Assembly: GCF_011075055.1 (NCBI RefSeq) | Contig: NC_058156.1 | Coordinates: 6,138,001 to 6,202,000 of the forward strand | From: Mangifera indica | Taxonomy: Eukaryota; Streptophyta; Magnoliopsida; Sapindales; Anacardiaceae | Length of the DNA: 64,000 bases | Direction of reading: 5' to 3' | Shown here: one piece after another, positions 1-11,035 of the stretch | Layout of the letters: each line of letters starts with the position of its first letter | How positions within the stretch are numbered: the stretch's first letter is position 1 | Made by a program: the position numbers and the translations under genes | The notes under the pieces: model-generated | Database searches by the model: none | The model's input: the letters and a program-made list of their open reading frames with translations, nothing else | Told to the model about the DNA's origin: nothing

Positions 1-229
1 CCAAATATGGTTATAACTAGAATTGGCCAACTCAAATTCTTAGTTACAAAAACATAACAGCCAATTAAATAATCTTGGTCAACAAAGTGATGCTAAGATA
101 AATAACAACCCATGTATGCAAGAATCAAGGATGGATAAGCAAAAGAGGTATGATGTGCGACTCTAGGTGAATTTCTACCAAGAAAAAAAAAAAAGGATGT
201 TTTTATGTTTGAGTTGATTTGAGAAAGGA

Positions 230-690
230 GAAGGCGGGTTGTATAAAAGAGAATTACATTGGTTCGGGATTGCATGTGATGGGTTGGGTTAGTAGTATGT
301 GGGTTGGATTGTTATGGGTTTAAGTGGGTGGATGTGATATTTGAGTTAGGTTGGTGTGATATTTGGGTTTAAGGTTTGGTCTAGTGTTAAGACCAATTGG
401 GTTGGATGGTTTTAATTGAAATTGGGTTGGGTTGGTTTGATTAGGGGTGTTTAAATGGTAATTAAGTTGGGTCAAATATGAGTGGGGTGGGCTTAGAGTT
501 ATGTGTGTTAGGATTGGGTTGGAATGCTGAATTGTGGTTGGTTTTAAATGAATAGGTGTGTTTGAGTTTATTGATACTGTGTTCGAGCTAGGTTGGGTAT
601 AAAGGTTTGGATTTGATTGACTTGGATTTGACTTTAATGGGTTAGGTTTTGGTTAGGTCTAGAATTGGGTAAATCGGTGTATGGATTGGG
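230..690. repeat. Degenerate G/T-rich tract (GGGTTGG-like words)
   Basis: The + strand is strongly biased to G and T, with irregular repetition of words such as GGGTTGG, GGTTTGG and TGGGTT for about 450 bases. It has no stable period and no sustained reading frame. It could be decayed subterminal repeat of a DNA transposon or an old minisatellite. It is not an exact telomere repeat (TTTAGGG arrays are absent). Confidence 0.5.
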
Positions 691-1043
691 TCATGTTAAA
701 AGCTTTATATTCTTCTTTTTCTTTCACATCTCCTTTGCTCCACATCTTCGTTGGCCTAAAGACTGGAAGGTTGAGTGGCAAACTATTTTTGGTAGCTAGA
801 CTTAGCCGGAACTAGTTGAATATCTGTTAGAATATACCTTCTCAACCAAATTGACTGTGACTTTACTAAAAACTGTTTCCATGCTTGAAATTCCCATCTC
901 AACTAAATCAGTTCTACTTTTCTCCACCAGATCAGTTATTCTCCTCGCTCACTTCTCATCACTCACGATTAGAATAGCGTCATCATCTCATCCATCATTG
1001 TCCACTAGTATCACACACAAAACAAGTCCTAGGATCAAAACGT

Positions 1044-1056
1044 GGCTTTGATGCTA
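1044..1056 (-). other. Putative primer binding site (initiator Met tRNA type)
   Basis: On the minus strand this reads TAGCATCAAAGCC, close to the TGGTATCAGAGCC primer site used by many plant LTR retrotransposons. It lies two bases inside the proposed LTR end at 1059, the expected place for an element running on the minus strand. Confidence 0.5.
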
Positions 1057-1058
1057 TT

Positions 1059-1969
1059 TGGTTAAGATCTGATCCCATTATTTATTTAAAATAATAAATA
1101 AACTCAAAGCACAACAAAATAACAATGATTCTATTGTTAGAAGGGGGTTACAAATGAATAAACCGAAATTTGAAGAGCCACGACCTTCCATTTTTCGGCC
1201 ATTCAAGGTATTGGAAACCTCCCAATTAGCCTTAAGTCTACCCATAGCAACTATTGCCCAAAACCCAATTTTTCCTTTCTATTTTTCTTTGTTCTCTTAA
1301 TCCTAATTGCACCCTTTTTTCTATGCGATATTCCACCCTACGAGTGTCCATAAATCTTGGCCTATGAGTGTCCCTAAAACCCTTATCCTAACAAATTTAT
1401 AGTCATGATTTGGTCCATATTCAATCCCACATCGGAGACCAAATCCCTTTCCCATAACCTATACTTTTGTTTTCATGAGTCACCATACCAACAAGGGCCT
1501 TCTATTCTCATCCTTAAAATCAAGTTTGTCCTTCCTCAATATCACAAGAACTCTTATACCGATTTGTTAAGGGCCTAGCATTTACATTATTAATATTAAA
1601 AGAAAACAATACTGACAACAAAAGGTGTTAGTTTCTCCCAAAGGTTGTAGTCTTCCAATTAGTCAAAGGCTACTCAAAATACACAAATAATAATAATTTT
1701 CCCCTCTCATCCATCCAACCCCTCCTTTACAATAACCTCATCTTATCCCAATTTGTAGCAATCATATACCAAATATTATTACACTAAAATATTATTCAAA
1801 TCAATCCAATATTACCTAAACAAATATTATCTTTCTAATTAATATATAATATTATCTTCCTAATTTATATCTAATATTAACTTCCTAATTAATATCTTTT
1901 GATATTATTTTTCTAATTAATATTATTATACTAATCAATATTATTTTCCTAATTAATATTATCCTAACA
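1059..1969 (-). mobile_element. LTR of a truncated minus-strand retrotransposon
   Basis: A segment bounded by TGGTTAAG on the left and CCTAACA on the right, so in minus orientation it starts TGTTAGGA and ends in CA as an LTR should. It is followed on its internal side by a tRNA-Met-like primer site. The right third is a run of AATTAATATT-like repeats. About 340 bases of possible internal leader lie to the left (700-1043) before similarity fades; no second LTR is visible in the window. The right edge is only 111 bases before the first visible exon of the small gene at 2081, so the LTR probably sits in that gene's upstream intron. Confidence 0.55.
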
Positions 1970-2080
1970 GTTTTTATCATTCTAATAGACTCACCATACT
2001 TATACCCTACAAGTTTTCTGAGAATTTTGCTTAAAATGTTCATTGTAATGATCATTACCCTGTCTTTGTCTCCTGTGTAG

Positions 2081-2770
2081 GCACAAAAGAGGAAGGAAGC
2101 CTTAAGAAAAATTCCCGAGCAAGCAATATTAGCAGAGGTTCGTCGTATGATTGAGGAGATGCAGACTTTAAATAAGAAGCTAGAAGAAACAGTAAGCTTC
2201 ATCGCAGCGTATGATAACTGGAAAATGATAAGAAAGCTAGGCCTTTTGAAACCTAATTCCAAATGCAGTTGATTCTGTGGATTTCTTTATACTAATCTGT
2301 TAATTCACAGCGTTGCTATGCTAAGCTTTGTTGATTCAAAAACTTGCATGATTTTGTCTTTTGTTTTAAAGGAAGACCGCGTGCTATGTATGACTCACAA
2401 ATTCTATTGGTTATGCTAGTTATATTTAGTATTGAGGCTTTTATATTTTTCTTATTTTGCAGCTTCTTTTGTCACTTTGTCCCTGGTTAAATTTCCCATT
2501 TTACTTTCCAGATTCCCTTGTTTAAAGAACATCTGTTTTCCTGTGCAGGAGGCTGCCATTGAAGAGTACTTCAAACCAATTGACAAGGAAGCCGAGTACA
2601 TAATGAAAATACAGCTTGAAGGAGAGGAGAAGACAATGAGGGAGATGATGGCAACTCTGCAGAGACAAGCTTTGGTTGAGAAAGCTGAAGCAGAAAAAAT
2701 TGCAAACAAAAAGGAACATACTGAGGAACCAGGATCCACCATCATGGAAAAACATGCTGAGATGAGATAA
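2081..2770 (+). CDS. Unrecognised small helical protein, last two exons (5' exon not seen)
   Basis: Two exons read in one frame. Exon A is 2081-2191 (37 codons), preceded by a pyrimidine-rich acceptor ending TGTGTAG and followed by the donor GTAAGC. Exon B is 2549-2770 (73 codons plus TAA), preceded by TTTCCTGTGCAG. The join is phase 0 and only this frame is open through exon A. The 110-residue product is rich in K, E, M and Q and looks fully helical: it starts AQKRKEALRKIPEQ, continues EVRRMIEEMQTLNKKLEE, then EEYFKPIDKEAEY and MREMMATLQRQAL, and ends KHAEMR. There is no signal peptide, membrane segment or zinc ligand set in the visible part, and a coiled coil is likely. The initiating exon is missing; an LTR-like insertion occupies the upstream intron. 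I do not know the family. The splice structure and codon pattern argue for a real host gene. Confidence 0.6.
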
Positions 2771-2928
2771 TTCCATGAAATGCTCAGTTTCCAGTTGAAA
2801 TTGAATTGATTCTGAAACAGGGCATGCTCCATAAAGCTGCTCTTTTTGGCATACTTTCTAAGATCAGGTTTGTTTATGCCTTCTGGGCATGGTCCCTCTG
2901 GACAGTTTAGGCCTTTCTAAAATATCCT

Positions 2929-2934
2929 AATAAA
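2929..2934 (+). promoter_or_regulatory. Candidate polyadenylation signal AATAAA
   Basis: A canonical AATAAA lies about 160 bases after the TAA of the small gene, in an otherwise non-coding stretch. Position and sequence fit a plant near-upstream polyadenylation element; use is not shown. Confidence 0.35.
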
Positions 2935-3469
2935 AGAAGGCAACATTTTGTCAGATTTTGTATTAATATCTCAAATAGACAACAGAGAGTTTACATTGTT
3001 GTCCTAATGATTTTTAATGGGGGATTGAAAATTGTGTCATGAAAAAGGAGCAGTCTCATCGTGTAACTGATCTTGTTGCATTCAAGAGTAAACTATTTTT
3101 TAATCCATGGATATAAAGTGAAAGCTCAAAAAGTTGAAGCTAGTATGGGCATATTTAAAGTAAGATTGGAAGTCTGTTGAGTATCTGTACTTATACTGGA
3201 TATAGATGCTTGAACTCTTTCTTTTGAATTCTTATTTTTGATAAAGGTGAGACTCTATTTTTCTTGGTGATATTGAATCAATTGAGCTAATTGGCACATT
3301 GATGCAGGTATCTTTCACCTGCTATACTTTTGTCAATTTTCATACATGATTCATGATTTAGCTTTTGGGAATTGGATACCTGTTGGTAGATGATATTGTT
3401 ATTTCGCAATATTTTAGTAATGTTGCTTTTTGTGTCATCTCTTCTTGGTGAATAAAAGCAAATATTCAG

Positions 3470-3573
3470 AGGCAAGAAAAGGAGGAAATGAAGCTCATGA
3501 ATGGGACCGGAAGCCTATTCCAAATCCGGCCTATGGATTTATAGGCTGCATTATTACATCACAGGGAAATTAG
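3470..3573 (+). other. Possible alternative 3' exon of the small gene
   Basis: The acceptor-like AAATATTCAG is followed by open sequence. From 3470 one frame reads RQEKEEMKLMNGTGS and stops with TAG at 3542. Another, from 3472, reads GGNEAHEWDRKPIPNPAYG and stops at 3571. The first continues the charged helical character of the upstream exons and would join in phase 0 to a donor after the TTG codon of exon B (RQAL). No transcript evidence; equally it may be 3' flank. Confidence 0.25.
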
Positions 3574-4779
3574 GCGAATCCTGGATGGATTAGACTTGTT
3601 GTGTTAGGTTTTTGGGGTACATTATTTTATATTAATGTGGGTTGATGATCAAGAGATGTTTTATTAGAAATGTGTAGTGTAATTATGGTGAAGTCAATTT
3701 CCAGGGTAGGACTATTGAGTGGTAACTTCAATTTCTGTAATTCAACAAGGCATTCACATGCATGACTTCATTTTGATCCACCTTCTAACCGACCAATCCA
3801 CAAACTTCAACTTCTCTCACAATTTCCCCCTTTCTGTAGTGGTTCTATTTCATTTTTGCCCTTAATATATTGTTTAGTATAAAAGATATCCACTTTATTA
3901 CAAAATTATTAATTATACCATATAAGAGTTTTTGACAATTTTTAGAAAGGTATTTGATATTTTTTAGTGAACTTTTAACACTTTATTGACAAAACAAGGC
4001 GATTGCTTTTATGTTAAGCATCGTGAATAGTGCTTCTTGCATTAAATTCATAAATTTAAGTTTAAAAAATTGGGTGGATTAGAAGGTGGGATAAGGTTAC
4101 GAAGAAAATGGAAAGAGAATCTAGAAGTAATTGCCCGCCATCAACAACAACCCTATCCTCTGTAATCATCAATTTCTTCTCATCTCACCCCACAAAATTC
4201 ATAATATTTCAATACTACATAATATAAAAAAATAAGTTAAAAAATTCTTAGAAAGTAGCAACAATTAAAATTATATTAGTTATCAAGTACAAAAATAATG
4301 GATATCTTCAACTCAAAGCTATTAGTTTAGTTTGGTATGCCAATTGCCCTCGTTATTGAAGTTGAGAAATCCCGGTGGATTTCTTAGTGGACTAAGGTTT
4401 CATTTAGCTCATTTTCACCTAAGCTTTCGCAAACAAGCTAAATAGGTTAATTAGGAGGTTAACAAATCAATTGTATAAACCAATAAACTCAACAATGTTG
4501 TTAAACTCAACAATTCAATGACACTGGGTATAATTCTTAGCATCAATAGAGTGAATACATATCCCTATATAGAATATTACTCAACAAGATATGCACAATT
4601 TAACCTTTTAATTAAAAACAGTAAAAATAAAGGCATGATATTAAATCTATCAATATAAAATAAGTGCATAAAACATTCATACAATGTTAACAAAAATAAC
4701 ATAATACATAAATATCGAGTAAAAGAAAATAACTGTTTTGCCTTTTGCCCTCATGCAACTGCTCGGTTGGACCGTTAAC
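3574..4779. other. Non-coding AT-rich interval
   Basis: No splice-supported coding sequence, repeat termini or RNA gene seen. Confidence 0.4.
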
Positions 4780-6702
4780 TCCCCTACATGTCTCAATACT
4801 AACATCTACCTACAAAACCATAGAAAAAAAATGCATAAATAAAAAATACTCAATAAGTAGGTGATCTTTTAGTACCCTACACAAAATGTAAAACTAAAAC
4901 TAACTCTCTATTAGTGAATCTCAATGTGATCATAGTTTGGCACCCTCGTGCCCTAAACATAGGTTAATCACAAATATTACTAAAGCCTAAACTAATCTAA
5001 ACATATCTAATATCCTAGTAAAAACAATTGACACCTTGTGTGTTTATTAACTATTGGGTCTTATGCACATGTCATACGCTCTATTAAACTAACTAACTAT
5101 AATACCCTGGTCACATGGAAAAACTAATTGTAGTCTCTCCCTTATCACATATGTATAACTACTAGACTGCCAACTAAAAAGATATCCTGGGATGACTCTT
5201 ACCACAGACACGTATGTGATGCATCCCACTGACCACGTGAAGAATTAACTAAAATGTCATGATCCTTAACCATGCACGCTTGAACTAAATGAGCTACGTA
5301 GCTAGTGCATCTTAGTGTTGAGTGCATGATGTATTTCGTGGGCATCTATATCTCATAAAGCCCTATTACTTTCACATGTCTCACCACTTGCACACGCAAT
5401 TGGTAGCTATCTAGGTGTATACAACTTTTCTTAACTTTCTTGATTTTTGACTTGTTTGAGGTCTATGCCATCTTCCACATAGTTGGATACTTTTTCTATA
5501 TCTAACTATCTTATCTTACCTTGCTAAGGTCCTTCCATTCTCTTTCTTCTCTTTCCTTTTCCTTGTATATAACATAGACGTAAAATAGTTTTTTTCTTCT
5601 ATTTCTTGGTGTATTCAAGGGTGTGTCTTTGCCTTGCACTCCTACGTCCTTTTAATTGCACATACATGGGCATGTTACACTTTTGCACCCATGTGTTTTT
5701 CATATCTGTTATACACGGGCATGTTGCAATCTCACACCGCTGTGTTCAATTCTCGTACATGGTTTGCTTCCTAAGGTCAACATAGGCGTTCACTATTGGG
5801 GAAACCATACATAAGCGTGTGTCTTATACTACATGGTTGTGTAGGCATCTCATTAGACCGAACATGTAACCACGCTAAATTTTCCTTTTTCATACAAAGG
5901 ATACATGAGCATGTGGGTTACCTTATATAGTCATATATCACAATCTGAACTTCATCCCCTAAAGGTTTTTATGAACTCTGACCAAACTTTTGACAATCTA
6001 ATCATATTTATCACTCTTATGCATGTCTCTAATCACCTTAATCATCTTTTATTTATAAAAACATGATCACAATATCAATCTCTCAATTCATCAAACCCAT
6101 CTCTACAATTTCATATCTTCATTCTCATATAATCATGGTTCAAGGATTCATCAGAGTATAACATTCTTTCTAGGTAATCATGCTTGCTTTATTATTAGTA
6201 TATTAAACACATAACATCTATACCATCATAGTCAAACATTCACACATAATATTTGACACTATATCATAAAACTTAATCAACCAAGGGACACTATACTTGT
6301 TCTCCGAAGAACACTAAACTTCTTGTGGCTATGGTTTTTCAGTGGTTGGCAGCTCCTTCCGACGTCTTAAGACACTAAACTCTCTCCTTTCTTTTCTATT
6401 CTTGTGGCTATGGGTGCAAAATAACACAATCATTAGGTTAAATGCTATTTTTATTTTGTCTATCAAACATGATACACTGGTTTATATTATTTTACACAGG
6501 CATATATAACATTATACAACTAAAATAGTTTTCGATTTTGCCACAATTTTTATCTTATCTAAATTTCAAATCTTGCTGACAATGCACAATTATGTACACC
6601 AACATACACGGGTGTGCACCCCACCAAAAACTCATCATTTATTAAAATTTAAAGCAATGAGAAAAGATTTATTTGCCCTTGAACTTACTTGTGAGTATTA
6701 TA
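4780..6702 (-). repeat. LTR-like dispersed repeat, copy 1 (~1.9 kb)
   Basis: This segment matches, over its length and in the same order, the sequence on either side of the hAT element at 15970-21123. Shared landmarks are the TTGGCACC block (4939 and 16120), the CACATGTCAT block (5066 and 19512), the GTGCATGATGTAT block near 5320 and CTTTTCTTAACTTT near 5425. It carries many short words of the ACATGGGCATGTG type, resembling the ACACGGGCGTGT motifs common in plant gypsy LTRs. The better-preserved copy ends in AGGTGTTACA, the reverse complement of a TGTAACACC LTR start, which suggests a minus-strand LTR. The left end is approximate. No internal region is attached, so it is probably a solo LTR or an old fragment. 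Confidence 0.5.
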
Positions 6703-6832
6703 TAATCGAATTCTTATTAAATTTAACTAACCTCATATAATATAAATCTTGGTCAATTAAATTCAAAAAGTTGGAAATCATTTAAGACTCAATTTGTATT
6801 CCTTACCCCTTAGCTCCGGATAGTACTCTCGC

Positions 6833-7225
6833 TAGGGGTGGACACAAACCAAGTCAAGTCTGAACAGCCTTTAGCTCAAGTTCTGCTCGAATTTGTCAAA
6901 CCAATATTAAGGGTGGTTTGAATGAAAATAGTTTGGTTCAAATTCAGTTCGAGTTTGACTTAAATTTATAGCTCAAATATATGGCTCAAATTCGTGGCAC
7001 ATTAATAAAACAATGCCACTTAATAATTATTTAACATAATTCGAATCAAACCATGAGTCAAGTTCAAACCAAATCGAGTCATCTATCTAGTTCAGGAACC
7101 AAACCGAGCCGAATCTCTATAGCTTAAAACGGTAGAACCTTTTAACTCAAACTTAATTCATATTTAAAATAAACTAAGTCGAGCTAGCTTAGTTTGAGTC
7201 TAGCTTGAACCATCATGCTTTTTTA
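6833..7225. mobile_element. hAT-type MITE remnant
   Basis: It starts TAGGGGTGGACACAAACC, the usual hAT terminal form (TAGGGNTGGNNA). The interior repeats AAACCGAGTC and CAAACCAAATCG words typical of plant hAT MITEs. Related sequence lies at 48690-49270 (shared ACAAAACAATRC...TTATTTA block). The right terminus and target duplication were not found. Confidence 0.4.
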
Positions 7226-9329
7226 AATTGTGTTTTTATCATGTCCTCACATTATAGAATTTTGGTCAAAATGAAAATATTCATCCAAGAACAAAATAAA
7301 CCTAATTCCATGACATAAATTTTGTATCTCTTATATAATAGAAATCTTGGGATATTAAAATTTAGTTATCTTATGATGGGAGGCAAAGATTTAATAATTT
7401 TATTTAAGGGGGTTTTATGTTTAACTTAAAATTAATTAAGTCCAATTTTAATTTCACATCATGTATCACATATATGCTAAAATTAAAACATGGTAAGATG
7501 ATCATAAAGTTTTCAAAAATACATCCTAAAGGCAAACTATTCACCTAGAACTACATCTTCAATCATATCACCATCTAGATTTCCTTTGGGTCCTCATCCA
7601 GCCGGTCCAATTACCTTCGAAATGCTTGATAAAATAAAATAAATGGAATAATTATTACAAACCATTTGATAAAAGAATATTATATTCCAAATATTTAAAC
7701 TTTGAAAAATAATAAATTACATATATGATCATCCCTAATAACATCCATTTATCAACTAAATTAACATTTATTATACTTTATGAACTCATTCACAACCAAA
7801 ATAAATATTAATCACCTAATTGATCAAATTAATTACAAATATATTAAAAATACATTGATTCAAATGTTTAAACACAAATGACATAATATATATGATACAA
7901 ATACTCCTAATATTTATTTTAGGCAACATTTACCTCATTTTAGTCCACGATTAAAAAATGGTACGTACAACATTTTACATCCTTAATTCATATTATATTG
8001 TTATATTTCATTTCATGTCAACTTTATATCATTTCTTGCACTTAATCACCACTAAATAATTTATCATTTAATCATATTATATAATTAAATCATGTAATAA
8101 ACTTTCATGGCACATGTACATCCTACACTATTCATTATATTATGTAAAACCCCTTTTCCCATGCTTCAAATAATTTCATCCATATGCAATTACACTAATT
8201 TCATTTACCTTATTCTTCACCCAAAAGTTACTTGAATCATCATTAGAGTTTAAATTAATCATGTTTAAATCAAAATCTCATAAACCAAAATTTTTATTTC
8301 GAAATTTCAAAAGATATATGCATATATACCAACATATCTTTATATATTTGACATTTTCCAACCACATACCATACATGCATGTCCCTAACTCACATGTTTC
8401 ATGTACCATACATAAAAACATCATAAAAAAAATGCAATGTATATCACAATATACATCATGGTTGAGACATGTAATGACATTCCAAAGTTGAAAATTCAAT
8501 TTACAAGCCAAATAAGCACATGCATGTCACATTCAAGCACATATACATCTATCCCATGAACCATTCATCATGTACATGTCTTAAATAATGTGTTCTTCAT
8601 TTTAAAATCATTAGAACCCAAAAAAAAAAAACCCAACCAAACTACTTCAGTTGAGAGGTACATTACCAAATATGCTAGTTTGTACTAAAGTCATGGAAGA
8701 GGCAGTGACTTAGATTTGTATTTCATTATTATTTTAATTAATTGTTTTAGTACCAAGTTTATTTGGGTTGTTTAGGGTAGTAGGTAAGAAATTGTAGTAA
8801 GTCCCTTAAAAAACAACTATTGTAGAGGAAAAAAAAACTACTTAATCAATATGAAACACTTGGATAGGTCCATGTCTACTTTAAGTTTTAACACCAGTAA
8901 TGAACAATCATTCATTTAGAAGAAATAAGTATAACTGAAAATGAAACCAACATCCAATCAAACAAATAATCAGACCGTAAAATCTCCAACTTAGCATCGG
9001 TAAATGGAATATATTAAGAATAAATTTAACAAATATGTACAAAGAATCAAAATTATATACTTTAAACGGAGTTAATCTTTTAAATCAATCAAAATATATA
9101 ATTAGGATATAAGAAAAAACAAATAAAATGAACAATTTTTTTCAAACAATTAGTTAATAACAAAAGAAATGATCATAAAACATAAAAAGAGTTATAATTA
9201 CCCTTACACAAGACTGGTATAAATTGGAATTAAACCATTAAGGGAAAGGATGAACCTTGCAATTCTAGCATGTCTAAGAGATACTAGGTTTAACAATTTT
9301 AAAAATATTTGTTATGAATTTCAAGTAAT
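7226..9329. other. AT-rich interval without recognised gene
   Basis: Very AT-rich sequence. Two short overlapping open frames on opposite strands near 8260-8510 have low-complexity composition and no recognisable product. Nothing else can be supported. Confidence 0.4.
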
Positions 9330-9582
9330 TGTTGCGGTTTGAACTACAACTTCTAAAACAGAGCAAGAATTTCAAAAAGAAGAATTTGAGAGAGGATTTC
9401 TAGAATCCAAAAGAAACAAAGCACATATTTTTTATTTCTTATCCTTGTTGTTACAATGGAGTCTTTCTTTTAAACATCATTAACAAATCAATCACAGCAT
9501 CAATTCACAATGTTTCACGCCATACACTGCACTTTTCTCTCTAATTTATTCATAATAAAATATGAAGAAAACCAATGAAACA
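9330..9582 (-). repeat. 3' LTR of the gypsy element
   Basis: It starts TGTTGCGGTTTGAAC and ends GAAACA on the + strand. It aligns throughout with 14187-14450 except for a short purine-rich insertion in the latter. Polypyrimidine AGTTTCTTTCTG follows at 9585, the complement of a polypurine tract for a minus-strand element. Confidence 0.85.
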
Positions 9583-9642
9583 AAAGTTTCTTTCTGATTT
9601 ATTCTTATCCACTCCTTAAAATAAAACGCAACATTTGGCCAT

Positions 9643-10900
9643 TTAGTGATCGTTGCTAAACGAAGTCGTTTCGCCTAAAGGATTATTCAAATTCTCAACA
9701 TTTTCTCCCCTTTCGAGCATCTTGTCCCTAAGGAAGAATTTAGGGAAGCGACGATGCATGTCATCTGAGAACTCCCATGTTGCCTCTGTCAACGACTGCT
9801 TTTCCCATTGAATCAATAGTTGAGCAACTGCTATGTTGCCCCTTTTGATCACCCTGCAATCAAGTATAGATTATGGATGAAGGACTGGAATAATGAAGTC
9901 ACCAGGAATAGTGGCAGAGGCCTGGACAAATGCATGGACTGGCTTCAACAAAGACACATGAAATATATTATATATTGCAACTTCTGGAGAAAGTTGAAGC
10001 CAGTAAGCAACAACTCCAATTTTGTCTTGAATTTGGAAGGGCCTAAAGTATCTTGCATTTAGCTTTTGGTGAGTTGTTTGTATTAACAGTTGTCGATAAT
10101 GTTGCAGCTTCACAAAAATCCAGTCTCCTATCTAAAAACTCCTCTCAGTACGTTTCTTATCTGCCATTTGCTTCATTTTTTGTCATGCTTTAGACAAGTG
10201 CTTTTGTAAAATTCGAATGGTGGCTTCTCGACTACAAAGGAAGGTGTCAACTGCCTCGACTCTAGAATCATTTACAAAAAAAGGAATGTGGAGAAGAGGT
10301 GGATACCCGTAAAGAGCTTCGAATGGTGTTATTAGAATGCAAGAGTGGAAGGATGTATTATACCAAAACTTCGCCAAGGTGAGCCAACGAAACCAAGTAT
10401 AGGGAATCTCTCTGGCCATGCACCTTAGATAATTTTCTAAACACCTATTAACCACTTTGGTTTGGCCGTCAGTCTAAGGATGGTAAATTATAGACAATTG
10501 TAGTCCCACACCCTGTAGCTTGAATAATTCTTGCCAAAACTTACTAAGAAATATTGAACCTTTGTCACTAGTTATAGAACTAGACATCCCATGTAACTTG
10601 TATACATTATCCAAAAAGGTTTGAGCCACTGGAGGTACTAAAAATGGATGAGCTAACCCCATGAAATGGCCATATTTGGTGAGTTTGTCTACTACCACCA
10701 AAATGACTGATTTACCTTGAGACTTGGGTAACCTTTTAATGAAATCTATTGTGAGGTCTCTAAATACTCCATTAGGAACTGGCAGTAGTTGCAAAAGGCC
10801 AAGAGAAGCAACATTCTCTGGTTTATTTTTTTTGACAAACCTAGCAACACCTAATAAAGTTCCTCACATCTTGCCAAATATTCTTCAAAAACAGAATAGA
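9643..10900 (-). pseudogene. Broken integrase with chromodomain-like tail
   Basis: The integrase core reads DFIKRLPKSQGKS and VVVDKLTKYGHFM near 10740-10660, and SSITSDKGSIFLSKFW near 10580-10530: the first two acidic residues of the D-D-E triad in their usual context. The C-terminal part at 10455-10183 (NRCLENYLRCM, FEALYGYPP) holds the region of the glutamate. At 10113-9871 NIFHVSLLKPV is the conserved end of the integrase C-domain. The tail at 9852-9643 (AVAQLLIQWEKQ, EATWEFSDDM, RRFPKF) resembles the chromodomain that directs chromoviruses to heterochromatin. Several stops break the frame. Confidence 0.85.
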
Positions 10901-11035
10901 TGATATTCTTTTAACAGTCACTATAACACCAGAGTGACCTCTTATAGTGGAGCTGTGGAACAATTTAATAAGTTCCTACTTTAAATTTTCATTTTTTCCT
11001 ACTACAAATCTAACTTTCCTCCTCAATTTATTTTG

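Noticed and set aside
230..690. Interstitial telomere array
   Set aside because: Words are GGGTTGG-like and irregular; no TTTAGGG run.
851..1051. Open frame of 66 codons rich in S, T and L
   Set aside because: It overlaps the primer-site side of a minus-strand LTR element and has no recognisable product.
2452..2832. Minus-strand open frame over the small gene's last exon
   Set aside because: It is the complement of a splice-supported + strand exon; the product is compositionally odd and has no domain.
8261..8511. Overlapping open frames on both strands
   Set aside because: AT-rich low-complexity sequence, no domain, no splice sites; likely chance.
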